Notes: generated by a model not told the origin, from the letters alone. A stretch of 64,000 nt of DNA from Phialophora verrucosa (GCA_002099365.1 MSED01000009.1:1054001-1118000), one strand, 5' to 3'. Shown: positions 1 through 11,985, numbered from the stretch's first letter. Made by a program: numbers and translations.

Positions 1-354
1 GTACCGCGCAGTGCTGTTGCCTCACTATCGCTTGAGCAGGCTCTAGAGCTCTTCGTCACATCCCCTACGTATCTGCGAATAGGCACGACCACAATGATGA
101 GGGATTCAGGCCACAGCAGCAGCATCCTCTCTATATGAGGCCTCGGGTATTGGTTACGTGACTACCTAGTTCTACGAACGCTGTTTGCGCCATCACTCCC
201 GCCGATCCTCGATAGGATGCTCTGTACGCGTACAAGGAAATCGTCGTGGTGGAAGAACTGACGGACGGTGGATGGATCGACGGTCCCGGTCCCCTCCCTC
301 CCCACGTGATTGAGTGGCCATGCAGCTGTGAGTTTGACTTTGAGGGAAAGTTCC

Positions 355-448
355 GAGTTTCGACGTTCGAAGGGCGAGGTTGAAGGTTCGAGCTTTGAGC
401 TTCGAGATTCGAACCCACACACACACTCACACTCACACTCGCACTCAC
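355..448. repeat. TTCGA-rich segment and (CA/CACT)n microsatellite
   Basis: From about 355 to 412 the motif TTCGA/TTCGAG recurs every 10-20 bases. It is followed by an alternating CA tract that turns into CACTCA units to about 448. This is a simple-sequence repeat with no coding signal. Confidence 0.7.
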
Positions 449-900
449 CGCGGCGATCTTGACCTGGCTTGCCCCTGCCCAGTGACGTCTGAAGCAGTGC
501 ACGGCAACTTGCACGGTGCCAACGCCGTATAATGGTCAAGACGGACGGAGCGAGTTCTGAATCGCCAGGACGGTCATTAATTATCTATCACTACAAGTAC
601 TTACTTCCGTATCTCGTAGCGAGCTAGTACTCGTACACCACATTTACTATGTACGTACAATGCTGGGTATGACCCTGTCCGGATTATTGGGTGGTTCTGT
701 TTCATTGGACCGTCTTTGTTGGGGGATCGGACTATATCAGAGTCTACGAGGACTTACTACGTAAAGTCGGAGACCAGCCGAGGAAACAGCAAATCTAGGC
801 GAACACCAGTCTGCGGGCGGGGAAAGACGGACAATAATTACAGTTGCAACAAAGGTTGGCGTAACAAGTGGGCTTCCATGCACGGGCCTTGAGCACCACT

Positions 901-931
901 ATTGTACTATAGTACATAGTACTGGTACAAT
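901..931. repeat. Nested palindrome, possible hairpin
   Basis: The arms ATTGTAC (901-907) and GTACAAT (925-931) are inverted copies, and they overlap the self-complementary 12-mer GTACTATAGTAC at 904-915. The element lies in intergenic DNA. Its role is unknown and it may be chance. Confidence 0.6.
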
Positions 932-3272
932 CAAGGACGCACGGATTAAGGATGTTTGAGGGGTAGAAAAGAAAAATCGCGTGCCCGTGTCGAACAATGG
1001 GCTGCTTCCTAAAGAATGCTAGAGTATCCTCTATCCAGGCACAGCTGTGACACCATGAACGTGCTGCTGAAGAAGGTGAAACACGATGAGGCAAAAAAGT
1101 TATTGGCCGTCATCGCATGCAGGTGTACTGGGTACTCGTACTCGTACTCCGCATCAGCTTGGTTCCGAACTCATGGCTTGGCTATTCCGCCTCTGAGCTG
1201 GCCGGTGTCGGTCAAGAGTGGCTAGCAAGTTGCAACACGGGTCGATAACCTCGTCAAACGAGCGGTTCTCGGTGGTTGCCGGGTACGCGACGACTCGACG
1301 CGGGAGGCACGGGAGGCAACCCAGCAGCAAGCGACACGAGGTCTGTGAGTGTGTGTCCAAGCGATGTCTCACTAGCAGAAGCAGCATCCCGAGACAGCAC
1401 ATTCGATCGCCATGGCCGTGAGATCGAGACGTCGATGGGGTCACATGGGCGGTTCGATGATGCAGGAGCAGAGTGCAAAGGACGGTTCAAGAAATGCCTA
1501 TTGTGGACACGAGCTTGAAGACCTTTCTTTTCGCAGAAAGGATTCGTCTAGGCTGAGGAAGTGGCTTGATACCCTTGCTCGCGCGCCTGGTCGGGCCTGG
1601 ACTAATTAAACTGGCCGCGGGAAGATTGAGAACAGGACCTCCTCTGGACGTCTGGCGAAAGTCACACAAAGAAAGGAGGTCGTATCCGAAAATGGCAGCG
1701 TTTGGTTTAAATTTCTGCGCCCTTGGAGAGTCAAAGACGGTCGGACTCAGAGTTTGGTGTTCCGAAATCCGCGCTCGCACCAGTGCTTCGATGAGCGATC
1801 AAGACGGGGCGACAGGAAGGCCAGGTATTCGTGCCTTGCAGATGGGGCAGACGCCCCTGGCTGGTCTCATTCTTCAGATGGAGCAAACCTAGCAATATGA
1901 CAGCTCGCGTGGGAAAATCCCTAGCTGGGGCATGGGGTAGAGGCATGTTAGACTTTGTTAGCCCAGACGCCTGTTGATGAAAGCATGGTTCAAAGACCTC
2001 TTCGCCAACAACCACCCAATAGGCGCATGCATTGGAAACAGGAACCGTTTGGCCAATGAATCATCGATTTGTCCAAAAGGGCAGAAAGTTCGACTACGGG
2101 CCGTGAAGGTGAAATTAGGTCGAGCTGTGCCGTGCCGTCTTGGTTGAGATTGCAAGCCATGTGTTTTGGAATCTTCACGCCATGAACCGCCAAACGAGGC
2201 AGTTACGTACACACGGCTTGAAGACTCTCTCGTATTTGCACAGGGTCTCTTGGCCCCCGCCTTGGCCTGGGATTCTGCAGAGGCCGCAGAGACAATCAAC
2301 TCTGCTTCTCGCTTAGAGCCTGCAGCTGCAGAATGAGGAGGCTAACGAGAATCGGTGTCGCTCCACACGCAGCGAACATTGTCGAACTGTTGCTCCGTAC
2401 TCCGTCCTGCCTCAGCCATGCGGTTTCTCAGGGGCCAGCCGATCAGGCGCGCTGTGCAGATCGTGCTGGCATCAATTATCCGCGTGGCTGTGAATCGGTG
2501 CCTGGCTTCTATGCAACCAGATTCGGCTTCTTCTAATGGTAGTGCCAAAACTTCTAGACCACCCACCAAGCCACCTTTTGAGTTCGAGGAGCTGCACGAG
2601 CTGGTACCTGCGCATCGACTGCATGGTTGGTGTCCCCAGGGGTTCCGCTGCCCCCGAGAGTTTAACCGTGGGTAACTCGAATGAGGAGAGGTTGATTCGC
2701 TCGCCAGGACGATCCTTCCTCGACTATTGAAGCAGTCCAGCCGGGGAAAATTGTCTAACAGGGCAACAGCTGGCCATGGGTCCGTCCCCAAGGCACAGTG
2801 GGTTTGGATACCGTCTGCGCTAATTGTTCCTGAAGCCATGTTGCTGGCAGCGTCGAGAAACCTGTCAAGGAAGTCTAGCTTGAGCTTGCAACAGGTGAAC
2901 CTCGTTTCTTGGTTCGATGGAACGCCGCTACGGCGGGTCATGATAACAAACTTGGCTACTCATTGTGGAGGCGCATGTGCATGTAGTACAGTACCATGAG
3001 GATGGTATGGGTATCCGCCTGGCGCGGTTTGTCCGAGCTGTGGTTGATCGACGATAGGAACCCACCCCCTTCGATGGGGCTGGCTGTTGGGATGGAAGTT
3101 TGGCCTTGCAGAATGCTCCGTAGTGTGAAGAGATAAAGAAGGGCTGGCTCATCCTCTGCCCCTCCATCCTCTCCAGAGACCTTTTGGATCGACCAACTCG
3201 GTCCTGCTCCTTTAGTGGTAGCACTGCTTCCTCCCTCCCTTCTCGAAGCGGAAGGCTCAGCTTGACTCCAAA

Positions 3273-6023
3273 ATGGCCCCCAGGAAGGGCAAAGAGTCCC
3301 TCTTGGACCTCTGCGGCAAAGCGACGGCACAAGGAAACACCATTTCGGTGCGCATGCTCGAATACCTGAGCACGGTCAAAGAACCTCCTCATGGCTTTCG
3401 CGAACTGGCAACCAACTTCCTCGACATCTGTCGCGTGCTCTACTCGATCGAAGCCGGTCTGTCCGAGGCTTCGCGGGCACACAGTCAGTTCCCGAATGAC
3501 ATGCAACAGGAGCTGGACAAAAAGTTCCGACAAACCGCCGACGACTTCATTGTTCTCAACCAGATGCTCGTCAAGTTCTTGGAATACGAGAAGAAGGGAG
3601 GCTTGGGGAAACTCAAGAAAGGATGGCACATGATGTTCGCTGACACCGACATCCACAAGATGAGAGACTCGCTCGCCAAGAGTCGAGATGCCTTGGGCAT
3701 GAGCGCCATGGTCTTCAGGTGGTATCTTGGGGACGCAAAAGCGGATGAATCTCTTGGAATCGGCTACACGGGACTTGCTGCAGTCCTGGAGCGCATGAAT
3801 CCCTCCATGGTCAGACAAGTATCACCGACAGCAGCCAGACCTGCCCTCTCTCCATCTGCTTTTCCTCCACCAACTTCGGATGTACCGACCCATCTGCCAC
3901 CGTTACCAGCTTTGCCGATAGTGGAGAAACTGTCCTTGTCGGAGAAGATATCGGACTCGAACTTGCTGGCTCGCTTGGAGCAGGAACAAGACTCGTTGTC
4001 GGCTCTGCCGGGCAATTCTAGGCACAGTTTCAGCCAACCGGCGCCTAGCACCAGGTCCAGCAAGATGACTGTGAACTCTGCGACCAGGAATCTTGCTGCG
4101 CTCAAGGACGAAAGCCTTCGGACCGAAACTGTCGTTGACGACCACTTATCTGTCAACACGGCAGATTCCTTCGCCCAGATCGAGGACATGATCCACGAAA
4201 TCGGGCAGGACAAGGTTTCCTCGCCCGGGTCTCGCGTGAAGGCAGATCCAGCTACCGTGCCACGCTGGACCCCCAAGCAAACGTCCGGGGCCAATTCTGC
4301 AGCCCTCAAATCGACATTGTTGAACGCAGTTCAGCAGAAGAAGCATAAGCTGGTCGAGCAGCTCCTTGATTGCGGCGTCTCTCCCGACGGTGAAAACGGA
4401 CACAACCTTCTCCGTGAAGCCGTCCTCCAGCGCGACACTGAGAGCATCCGACTGCTGTTGCTCTTTGGCGGAGACCCCAATGGGCTTGACAGGAACAGGA
4501 ACAGCCCTCTTCTGACGGCCACAGAGCTGCAATTCCTTGACGCCGTCAAGCTGCTTCTCAAGTATGGTGCTGATCCCAATCTCCCCGCGGGTCCGGATTC
4601 AGAATGTCCCCTCTCGTTGGCCGTCATTGAGCACAAGGTGGAGTTGGTGAAGCTCTACCTGGCGTATGGAGGGGATGCCAACCTGAACACTGCCGAGAAC
4701 GACACTCTTCTGCACAAGGCCATTAACAAAAACAACCCCAAGAAGCTGGCCGAGCTTCTGATCGAATATGGTGCCGACGTCAACGGCAAGAACGCCGAGG
4801 GAGAAACAGCTCTTTTCGCAGCCATCCAGGCGAAAAGGATTGATCTCATGACCGTTCTCCTAGACAATGGAGCCAACCCTAACCTCCCAGGTCCCAAGCA
4901 TCTCCTGTGGCCTTCAACCTATCAGCCCAAGGCACTTCAACTCCTGCTTTCGCGGGGCGCTGATACTAAGAAATGTCCTGGCCTCCTCGAGCTGGCCACT
5001 AGTCTGAACAACATCGAGTCGGTGAACATACTGCTCAAGGCCGGAGTGGACCCCAATGCCAGGAAGGATGGTGTTTATACACCGCTCTGCTCCGCCATTC
5101 GTGACAACCGCAGCGAGCTCGTTTCACTGCTCCTCGCCAATGGGGCTGATGCCAACGTGATGGCTTCGGAGTACCCGGCGTTCAAATGCGTGACCCATCA
5201 TCGCACACATTTCCTTCCACAGCTTGTTGCTGCTGGCGCCAATCTGCACAAGCCTAAGGGCATCATCGAGAAAGCCGTGGCGCACAACAACAAGGACGCG
5301 TTCCTGTGGTTACTGGATCAGCATGTCAGCCCCAATGACCGGAGTGTCGAAGGGTACACACCATTGACTACGGCAATCCGTGATGACCGCATCGAGTTCG
5401 TCGACCTCCTCCTTGCGAACGGCGCAGACCCAGGAATTCGAGGCCAGGACTGGCCCATCTGCATGGCGGTGAAGCGACCCGAGATTCTCAGAAAGATCCT
5501 ACCTGTGATGCACAATCCACGGGCTGTCAAGGGCGTCATGGAGATGGCAGTGGTCGCCAACCAGTTGGAGAGCATCAAGCTCCTCTTGAAAGCGGGCATC
5601 AGTGTGGAAGATAAGAACGGCGGTGTCTTCTCCCCGTTGACGACCGCGCTTCGAGAACAGAACAAAGAACTGGTTCGGTTCTTGGTCTACGAAGCCAACG
5701 CCGATGTCAATGCCCCCGGCGAGCACCTGCCTATCATCAAGGCTATCCGCAGGTGTCCAGAAAATGATACAGAAATGATTGAAATGTTGTTGGACAAGGG
5801 GGCCGACGTCAACTACATGTACCGCGGCTGGAACGCCGTGCTCCAGGCGGTGGAATCGGCCAATGCCAAGATCTTGAAACTACTCGTCGAAAAGGGCAAT
5901 GGTGTCGACCTCCAAGTCCGAGACGACTCTGGCCGAACCGTGATGGAAATCGTGGAAGACCGCGGCTGGGACGAAGCTGTCAACATCTTGCTCGGTCGAT
6001 CGGGAAGCCCAGCCAGTAGATGA
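3273..6023 (+). CDS. Large ankyrin-repeat protein with fungal helical N-terminal domain
   Basis: Single-exon gene of 916 residues. Residues 1-175 form an alpha-helical region (LCGKATAQGNTISVRMLEYL onwards) like the N-terminal modules of many ascomycete ankyrin and STAND-type proteins. Residues 175-345 are a low-complexity Pro/Ser/Thr linker. From about 350 to 910 there are roughly 16 ankyrin repeats, shown by recurring GADPN, LLLANGADAN and TPLTTAIRD motifs. Residues about 570-850 look like three copies of a roughly 90-residue block. No catalytic domain, membrane segment or signal peptide is seen, so it is probably an intracellular protein-binding scaffold; its partner is unknown. The start is the first ATG, in the context CCAAAATGGC. 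The gene stands alone, with long intergenic DNA on both sides. Confidence 0.92.
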   Translation: MAPRKGKESLLDLCGKATAQGNTISVRMLEYLSTVKEPPHGFRELATNFLDICRVLYSIEAGLSEASRAHSQFPNDMQQELDKKFRQTADDFIVLNQMLVKFLEYEKKGGLGKLKKGWHMMFADTDIHKMRDSLAKSRDALGMSAMVFRWYLGDAKADESLGIGYTGLAAVLERMNPSMVRQVSPTAARPALSPSAFPPPTSDVPTHLPPLPALPIVEKLSLSEKISDSNLLARLEQEQDSLSALPGNSRHSFSQPAPSTRSSKMTVNSATRNLAALKDESLRTETVVDDHLSVNTADSFAQIEDMIHEIGQDKVSSPGSRVKADPATVPRWTPKQTSGANSAALKSTLLNAVQQKKHKLVEQLLDCGVSPDGENGHNLLREAVLQRDTESIRLLLLFGGDPNGLDRNRNSPLLTATELQFLDAVKLLLKYGADPNLPAGPDSECPLSLAVIEHKVELVKLYLAYGGDANLNTAENDTLLHKAINKNNPKKLAELLIEYGADVNGKNAEGETALFAAIQAKRIDLMTVLLDNGANPNLPGPKHLLWPSTYQPKALQLLLSRGADTKKCPGLLELATSLNNIESVNILLKAGVDPNARKDGVYTPLCSAIRDNRSELVSLLLANGADANVMASEYPAFKCVTHHRTHFLPQLVAAGANLHKPKGIIEKAVAHNNKDAFLWLLDQHVSPNDRSVEGYTPLTTAIRDDRIEFVDLLLANGADPGIRGQDWPICMAVKRPEILRKILPVMHNPRAVKGVMEMAVVANQLESIKLLLKAGISVEDKNGGVFSPLTTALREQNKELVRFLVYEANADVNAPGEHLPIIKAIRRCPENDTEMIEMLLDKGADVNYMYRGWNAVLQAVESANAKILKLLVEKGNGVDLQVRDDSGRTVMEIVEDRGWDEAVNILLGRSGSPASR

Positions 6024-7026
6024 CTGAAAGGACGGAGCAGCGACAGGGGACGCCCGGACTCACTGCACGGCGTCGATTTTGGGAGTGAGATCTTTCGGTC
6101 ACTTCAGCAATGGTTCCCTTTGGTGAAATGAGTGTAATGAAGGAGGCTTTTTGTCTTATCGTAGTACTGTTTGATTATACTGTACCATAGCCGACCATAT
6201 TTCCTTTGTCACATAGTTTGCAGATACCCAACAAAATCAGTCCAGACACTGTTGATTCGACGCACTTGGAATGCCACAATTCTCTTAACACGCGGTTGTG
6301 CTGCCGTCGGTGACAAAACCCACCTTGCGAGTAGTTAGTTAGAACCCGATCATTGCCAACTCACAGCTGTTCAGCTCGAGAAGCTCGGCTGCCGGCAGGA
6401 TGTGCTGGATGCGGGGTGGCTGGAGCGTCGCGTCTGGACCTTGTACGGGGATGAGCACTTACTCGTAAGGGCTAAGGATGATGCATCATTTATTCGTACG
6501 ACGGACGATCTGGCCAAAGAAGAAGACCAACCAGACCTAGACAGGACTCGTTACTCGGATCGCTCTGACGAGTGACGCGACGAGGCTCAGATTAATTTCT
6601 TTCATTTCGTGCGGGACTCAAACCCGCAGGCACTGAAAGTCCGAGTACGAGTATTACCGTCCCTGCTCGACTAGACGGTCGTCATGATGTAATTGAACGA
6701 CTGCTCGAGAACAGTGTGAGATTTCGGCGGGTGAAAACATGACGTTCAAGAAATTTCCGACGGAGGAAATGCTTCGGTGACATGGTCCGTCCGTCATGTA
6801 TGACGCGAGTGAGTTTGAAGTGAAGGAAGATTCAAAGGGCTCCTTGGAGGCTCCCGCCACTTCTTGAGTCTACACTTACTTCGTCTATTGATTGATAGGT
6901 GCGCTCACTGTCCTTACTGCCTGACACTTATTACTGTCGAGTCTACAAACACGGCAATACGGCAACACAGGACATCACAAGACTTAGAACCCGATCGTTC
7001 CACCTTTGACATCTCAGTCACTCACC
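6024..7026. other. Intergenic region
   Basis: No gene is seen. It holds the 3' flank of the ankyrin gene and the promoter of the small gene at 7027. A hairpin at 6611-6627 resembles a tRNA T-arm when read on the minus strand, but no acceptor stem or D-arm accompanies it. Confidence 0.55.
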
Positions 7027-7562
7027 ATGTTTCCACGGAGAGCACTGCAGATGCAGATGGCAATGAGGCCGACGCATGTGCTGAAGCCAGTCGCTCGATC
7101 AAACCGCATCCTCCAGATGCAGCACCAGTCACGAAGAACATACGCCGAGAAAGCAGCGCCAGTGCGGTCGGACCAGCCTCGAGACTGGACCAGCAGGTTA
7201 CCGCTGTAAGTGAATGCCCTACACTTCACAGACCGTCTCGGAGCAGAAACAGCACCGTTCAACTATCAGCCTTGCTTTGTTTCCCAAAATACCACCACTC
7301 CAACTCCAGCTCCATACTAATCCCCGGCCGTCATAGCATTATTCTCGTCGGCGTGGGCGCGTACCTCCCGTTCTATTACTTCTCGCACACCGACAAGCCC
7401 GGCGGAAGCGAAAACGCCAAGATGACCGAGGCGAGGAGAAAAGGTGATCCGTCTAACGAGTACCGCGACCCGAGGGATAGTCCGGTGAAGACCGTGGAGC
7501 AGAAGAGGGAGAGGGATGGGGTGGATCAGCGGAGTGAGGCGAGGAAGAAGTCTGAGGGTTGA
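7027..7562 (+). CDS. Small single-span membrane protein, probably mitochondrial (134 aa)
   Basis: Two exons, 7027-7205 and 7337-7562, with a 131-base intron (GTAAGT..TAG) that splits a Leu codon. The N-terminus is rich in Arg, Met and Gln without acidic residues (MFPRRALQMQMAMRP), as in a mitochondrial presequence. A single hydrophobic segment spans the exon junction (LIILVGVGAYLPFYYF), followed by a charged Lys/Arg/Glu-rich tail. The frame is continuous only across this splice, and it joins two halves of one membrane segment, which supports the model. I recognise a type of short fungal hypothetical protein but no named family. It may be an inner-membrane accessory protein; no function is assigned. 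Confidence 0.75.
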
Positions 7563-7931
7563 TTGTGCAGTGCTGTGCTGGGAGGGTCGGCTGGTTGGAT
7601 GACGAACAAAAGGTGATGGAACATGGGCTGGATGTCGTGCTCACACACATCACATCAAATCATCATATCATATGGTGTTGGTGGGCTTCTATTACATTGT
7701 ACATGCCCTTTGAGGCTGGTGTGTACGAGTAAATGCATCTGCGTAGGCATATGCATAGGCACGAACAGAATCAGGTCTTGGGGACCAAAGGTACTCCGTC
7801 CTTCTAAGGCCATCACCGAGACACAGCACGGAATACATACACAGTACATACCCGTACGTCAAGCGGGAATCCAACCATGCTGTAGAATTTCGAACAATAT
7901 GCATATGCTTATGCTATGCAAGTCCATTATC
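7563..7931. other. Intergenic region between convergent genes
   Basis: This is the shared 3' flank of the small membrane-protein gene and the carboxypeptidase gene. No gene is seen. It is A/T-richer than the adjoining exons. Confidence 0.55.
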
Positions 7932-10201
7932 CTAAAGCCAGCTGATTACCAAGGTCACAATCCCAGAGATTACTAGACACCACGCCCAGTTGCCACTGAT
8001 GGATGAACCAACGTTGTCGTTGGCTCCATTGCCGCCTCCGCTGCTGGTGCCGCCGCTACTGCCACCGCCGTCACCACCATTTGTTCCGTTTCCAGCTGTC
8101 GCATTCCCACTCCCCAGATCAGGAAACAAAGACGCAGTATAGTTGTTAATCACGATATAATCACGCATCAGCGCGGAGCCGTCAGCCAGCGCACCGAGCT
8201 CATCCTCGGTACACGTCGCGGTCGGATTATACGCGTAACACACGGGCGGGTCGCTTTTGGGTGGAAGATCCTTGACGGCCCACGTATCCGACATTCCCGA
8301 CGTCGCATACGAGGCGTCGCCCGCGGTATCTTCCGTCCCCGTCGCGATGTCGAGGTTGAACAGCGCGCGGCGGAAGACCGCGTACGCCGTCTCGGGCTGG
8401 TATGCGGGCACTTCGTGGCCGGCCTGGAACACGCGGGTGAAGCTGAAGTTGCCGGCCTGGCGGACGAGGCCGCCGACGTAGGTCGAGTTGACGGTCAGGT
8501 TGGCGTAGCCTGCGTCGGCGAAGGCCGTGCTCCGCGAGTGGTTGACCGCCAGGGAGACGGCCTCGCCGCCGATCCAGTTGCAGGCGTAGTCCCGGTCGCC
8601 GAACACGAGGGCGACTTTGATGCCGGAGTCGATCAGCGCGGCGAGGTCCTCGAGGTACCCGCCACGGGGATAGTCGCCGGTGTTTTGAAACGCGTAGTAC
8701 GCCGCGTTCCCGCCCGGGTTGGTGTAGTTGACCGGGACGCCCAGCGCGGCCTGCACGTGCGGCTGGTTGAGGTAGCCGATGTAGTAGTTTGGCGGGAACG
8801 GGTCCGGGTCGATGGCCGCGATGTCGTAGTAGTTCCGGCCCGAGAGGTCGACGTAGGGGCCTTCGATGTCCCATGTCGCGTCGTTGGCCGCTGCACAGGC
8901 GTCGTTGACGGTGGCGTTGTTGCCCTGGTTCTCGGGGTCGCCTTCTGCGGCTAGTGCTCTACACGTCTCTATCATGTCGCGCACGCCACCCGGTTCTGCG
9001 AACCGCGCCATTGCAGCGTCGTAGACAGTGCGGTTGATGGCTTGAATGTTGTAGGTGTTGTTGAACGCCATCTCCGGGTAGCTCGGTTCTTGGACCAGCG
9101 TGTCGATGCAGCCGTTGATGATGCCGAGCGTGTCGAGGTGAATGGTGTATGTCTCCCCAGCGTCTAGCCAGCTTCCGTTGGCGATCTTGTCGTTTTGCTC
9201 GCGGAAGAAGTTGGCAAACGCGGGCCCGTAGTGTCCTCCGTACGATTCTGTCCAGATGCTGACCCGGTCGTCGTTCGGCTTGTAGTCCGGGAACGTCTGG
9301 AACCAGACTTGAGCGAAATGCCAGAGCGTTCTCGCTGCGTTGGTTGTACCATTGGCGCTTGATGTGAGCTGTTGGCTAGGGAAAGTTCCGACTCGGAATG
9401 TGTTGTTCTGTTCGGGCACTCTGGTTGAGAAGTCGTCCGTGACAACGTCGCCAGAAGGATCGAGTAGATCTTGGGTTCCATTCACCAGGACATCGTAGCT
9501 CAGGCCGACTTGATTCGGCTGGTCAATGTACAGCCTATGGATCTACCATCAGCATGTGCTTCGACTGGCGCGTGAAGACTTGACCTACATGTTGACTTCA
9601 TTGTTCCACGACCAGGGGTTCAGCGTCGTGCTGTTAGAGTCATGATTGATGTTGCACGGCCCTAATACGGGGTGGTTAGTGAGACAATTTTTCGGTTGGA
9701 CGCAGTATTGCTGGAGGCGAGCCTGGGAGTAGGCCAAGTTGACAGAGGATTTCTTTTCTCCACAAAGTCAGAACGAAATCAAAGAACCTACCATTTTCCT
9801 GTAAAAGACCGATCATAGACGAACTACCAGGACCGCCATTTATCCAAATCGAGAGAGGAGCATTCGCCGGATCCTTGCGGGACTCAAAGAACCAGAAGAA
9901 CGTGTTGATGGTGTAATTCTGGTCGACCCCCAGATCGTCCACAACATCCGGGGGGAGGTGGACGTACCCAGCATACGATCGCACTCCTGGAGTTGTTTCA
10001 CATATCCTGGTCTGGGATCGAGCACGTCAGTTGCGCCTGAGTAAGGATCACTGATGTTCTGGGTACCTCTTTGAACGAAATGGAGATGTCTTCTTGGACC
10101 TGCGATCTAACTACCGTCACATTCTTTGGTGCCGCCGGAAAGTATTGGCCGAAAGACGAGCCCGCAAGCGACAAGAGCGCGAATGCAGACGCCGACCGCA
10201 T
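7932..10201 (-). CDS. GPI-anchored serine carboxypeptidase (peptidase S10)
   Basis: Four exons on the minus strand: 10201-10067, 10011-9792, 9661-9589 and 9534-7932; 676 residues. It begins with a signal peptide (MRSASAFALLSLAGSSFGQ). Family motifs follow in order: ICETTPGVRSYAGYV, the oxyanion-hole loop WINGGPGSSSM, WTESYGGHYGPAF with the nucleophile Ser240, VFGDRDYACNW (Asp458), and VFQAGHEVPAY (His516). The C-terminus is a Gly/Ser/Asn-rich stretch ending in a short hydrophobic segment (WCLVISGIVTLVISWL), the pattern of a GPI-attachment signal, so the enzyme is probably held at the plasma membrane or cell wall. It should remove C-terminal residues from peptides at acidic pH. All three introns have GT..AG ends and join conserved blocks without a gap. 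Confidence 0.93.
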
Positions 10202-11985
10202 TCTGGAACGCAAATTGAGAGCTCGATCCTGACCCTCGGAAAGAGGATAACCACCTAGGAGACCAAGCTGCGAAAGACCTGAAGGAGAGCTTGTTCGTGT
10301 TCTTACACTTTGTGCGACCTGATCATGTTGTATCACAGGACTCCATTGTCGGCGTCGTAGAGGATCTGCCATCTATCGAGGGATCCGTCGCCGCAACCTG
10401 CATGCAAGGACACCTGCGCACAAACTGCGTCGCGTGGGACTCGGAGTCGCCATGTTAACATGCGCTACTCATCCATCGCTCAGTACTTTCCGTGGTAGAA
10501 CGAAGATAGCGGCGAAAGAAGGAACCATTGTTCATGACTTCCGGGCGAAACGGTCCCACCAGAGACGGTGTTATCTTGGTCGCATCCCTGCGTTCCCCGC
10601 ATTGGGAAGCAGGACCGACATTGTGACTGACACCTGATGCCCTGCAAGATGAGAAGGATTGGACCTTATCAGAAAGCGAAGACACCAGAAGGTAGTATCG
10701 TCTCCAGGCTTAGGATTTAGCTTGAGGCTTGATCCCGGGCTACCACTCGGGGCTTCGCCGATCGACCTTGGCTAATATGTTCTGTTTGCTGCATTTTGCT
10801 GGCTTCGTGTTCAAATATCTCCCGCAAGATCTGCCCGTTCTGAGGTCGACATACTGTAGAGCACTGCTGAAGTTGTGACTCGAAGTGTCGAGCGGACATC
10901 CACGGCAGTGCTTCTGGAGTATGTACTCGGTACTCAATCTCACCAAAGTCGCCTGCCGCCAAAGACTTCTCACGGCCGTGTACCTTCAGAGCTTCAACTC
11001 GGCTTTATTATTGCTGCTAGTCCACGTAACAATAATCAAAGCCTTCACCGAAAGCCTCATTCGGGGTACATAACCGAGGCTGGGTTAATCATATTCTCAC
11101 ACTCCATTTCGTTATATCGGCTGTTTCGGGCAGGTGGTAGAAGCCTGTCTGCCCGCCTGTCATACGATAACGTCACGGGGCCTGGACTGTGTAAGGCAGG
11201 ACGCCGTACTGCCCGATCTTCTGGTCACCCTCATCCTCGATTGTGTCAGCGGGGAACACGGAATGCGACCGGCCACCTCGATCGAGCTGAAGCTTCTCTT
11301 GGAACGAACAAGCGTTTTGCTTCTTTATGTCAGATTGCGGCCGTTGGTTGAGAGCTTAGTCAGGTCAAGCATGGACTGGCTGTCATCAACTTGCGCTCTC
11401 CGCTCATATTGTAGAGGTCGGAGCCGTACGAGGCCGAAATGCGGAGGATATGGTTCTTTTTCATTGACGCGTCGAGTATGACTGTGGAGCAGCACGGATT
11501 GTACAAAACCACCGAGCGAGATGGCTCCTACAGTAAGTAACGTGGAGAACTATTTCATATTCTGGGCAAGCAACCGTTTTGGCAACTCAGCGTCGAGAGC
11601 CAACAATGAGAGCGGTATCTCTTCTGCCGTGACATTCGTTCGTTTCCGTTAGGGACTTATATTCGACTCCCACCAATGGCAGATACTCCGTACAGAGTAC
11701 AACGGGGCAGAGCAGCGGAGAAGCTGGCCTGTAAGGAACGACGGCCCCAACGGTGCATCCTTCATAAGGCCTCCTTCTCGTATTATACAAGTGTGAGACT
11801 CGACCTCGTTCCTTTCCTGGAAGCCGGCATACAGGTCGGGTGAAAGTCAGCATCGTACATCAGACAGCCCATTGCGGCGGGATTATAAAAGAAAACATGG
11901 GGCCCAGAAAGAGACGAAAGTCTTGTTGAGTGAACTCGATTCTCCAACGTCACCGCTCGCATTCCATACCATAACATCGTGGAAA
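10202..11985. other. Intergenic region between divergent genes
   Basis: About 1.8 kb separate the carboxypeptidase start (minus strand) from the P450 start (plus strand). No open frame has family motifs or a convincing splice pattern. It probably contains both promoters. An in-frame codon run precedes the P450 ATG (an upstream ATG at 11872 extends the frame by 38 residues), but that extension lacks the membrane-anchor pattern and is likely 5' leader. Confidence 0.55.

Larger units (their letters stand above)
1..3272. other. Gene-poor left flank
   Basis: No supportable gene is seen. Open frames are short and overlap on both strands. The longest, a 199-codon minus frame at 2342-2941, has no recognisable domain and irregular composition. 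The stretch contains a TTCGA-rich segment and CA/TC microsatellite (about 340-448), a palindromic element at 901-931, and a short GTACTC repeat near 1127-1150. The last few hundred bases are presumably the promoter and 5' leader of the ankyrin gene at 3273. Confidence 0.6.

Noticed and set aside
2342..2941. 199-codon minus-strand open frame
   Set aside because: No domain, no splice partners, irregular composition, and competing open frames on the other strand.
3184..3369. Upstream overlapping plus-strand frame before the ankyrin gene
   Set aside because: It overlaps the ankyrin start in another frame without any protein-like motif.
6605..6660. Possible minus-strand tRNA
   Set aside because: There is a 5-base stem with a 7-base loop TTTGAGT, like a T-arm, but the invariant C of the loop is missing and no acceptor stem, D-arm or anticodon arm can be paired.
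8415..8954. Long plus-strand open frame opposite the carboxypeptidase
   Set aside because: It is antisense to conserved catalytic sequence in a GC-rich exon, where stop codons are rare on both strands.
11872..11985. N-terminal extension of the P450
   Set aside because: The extra 38 residues are polar and precede the membrane anchor, which should be at the very N-terminus.
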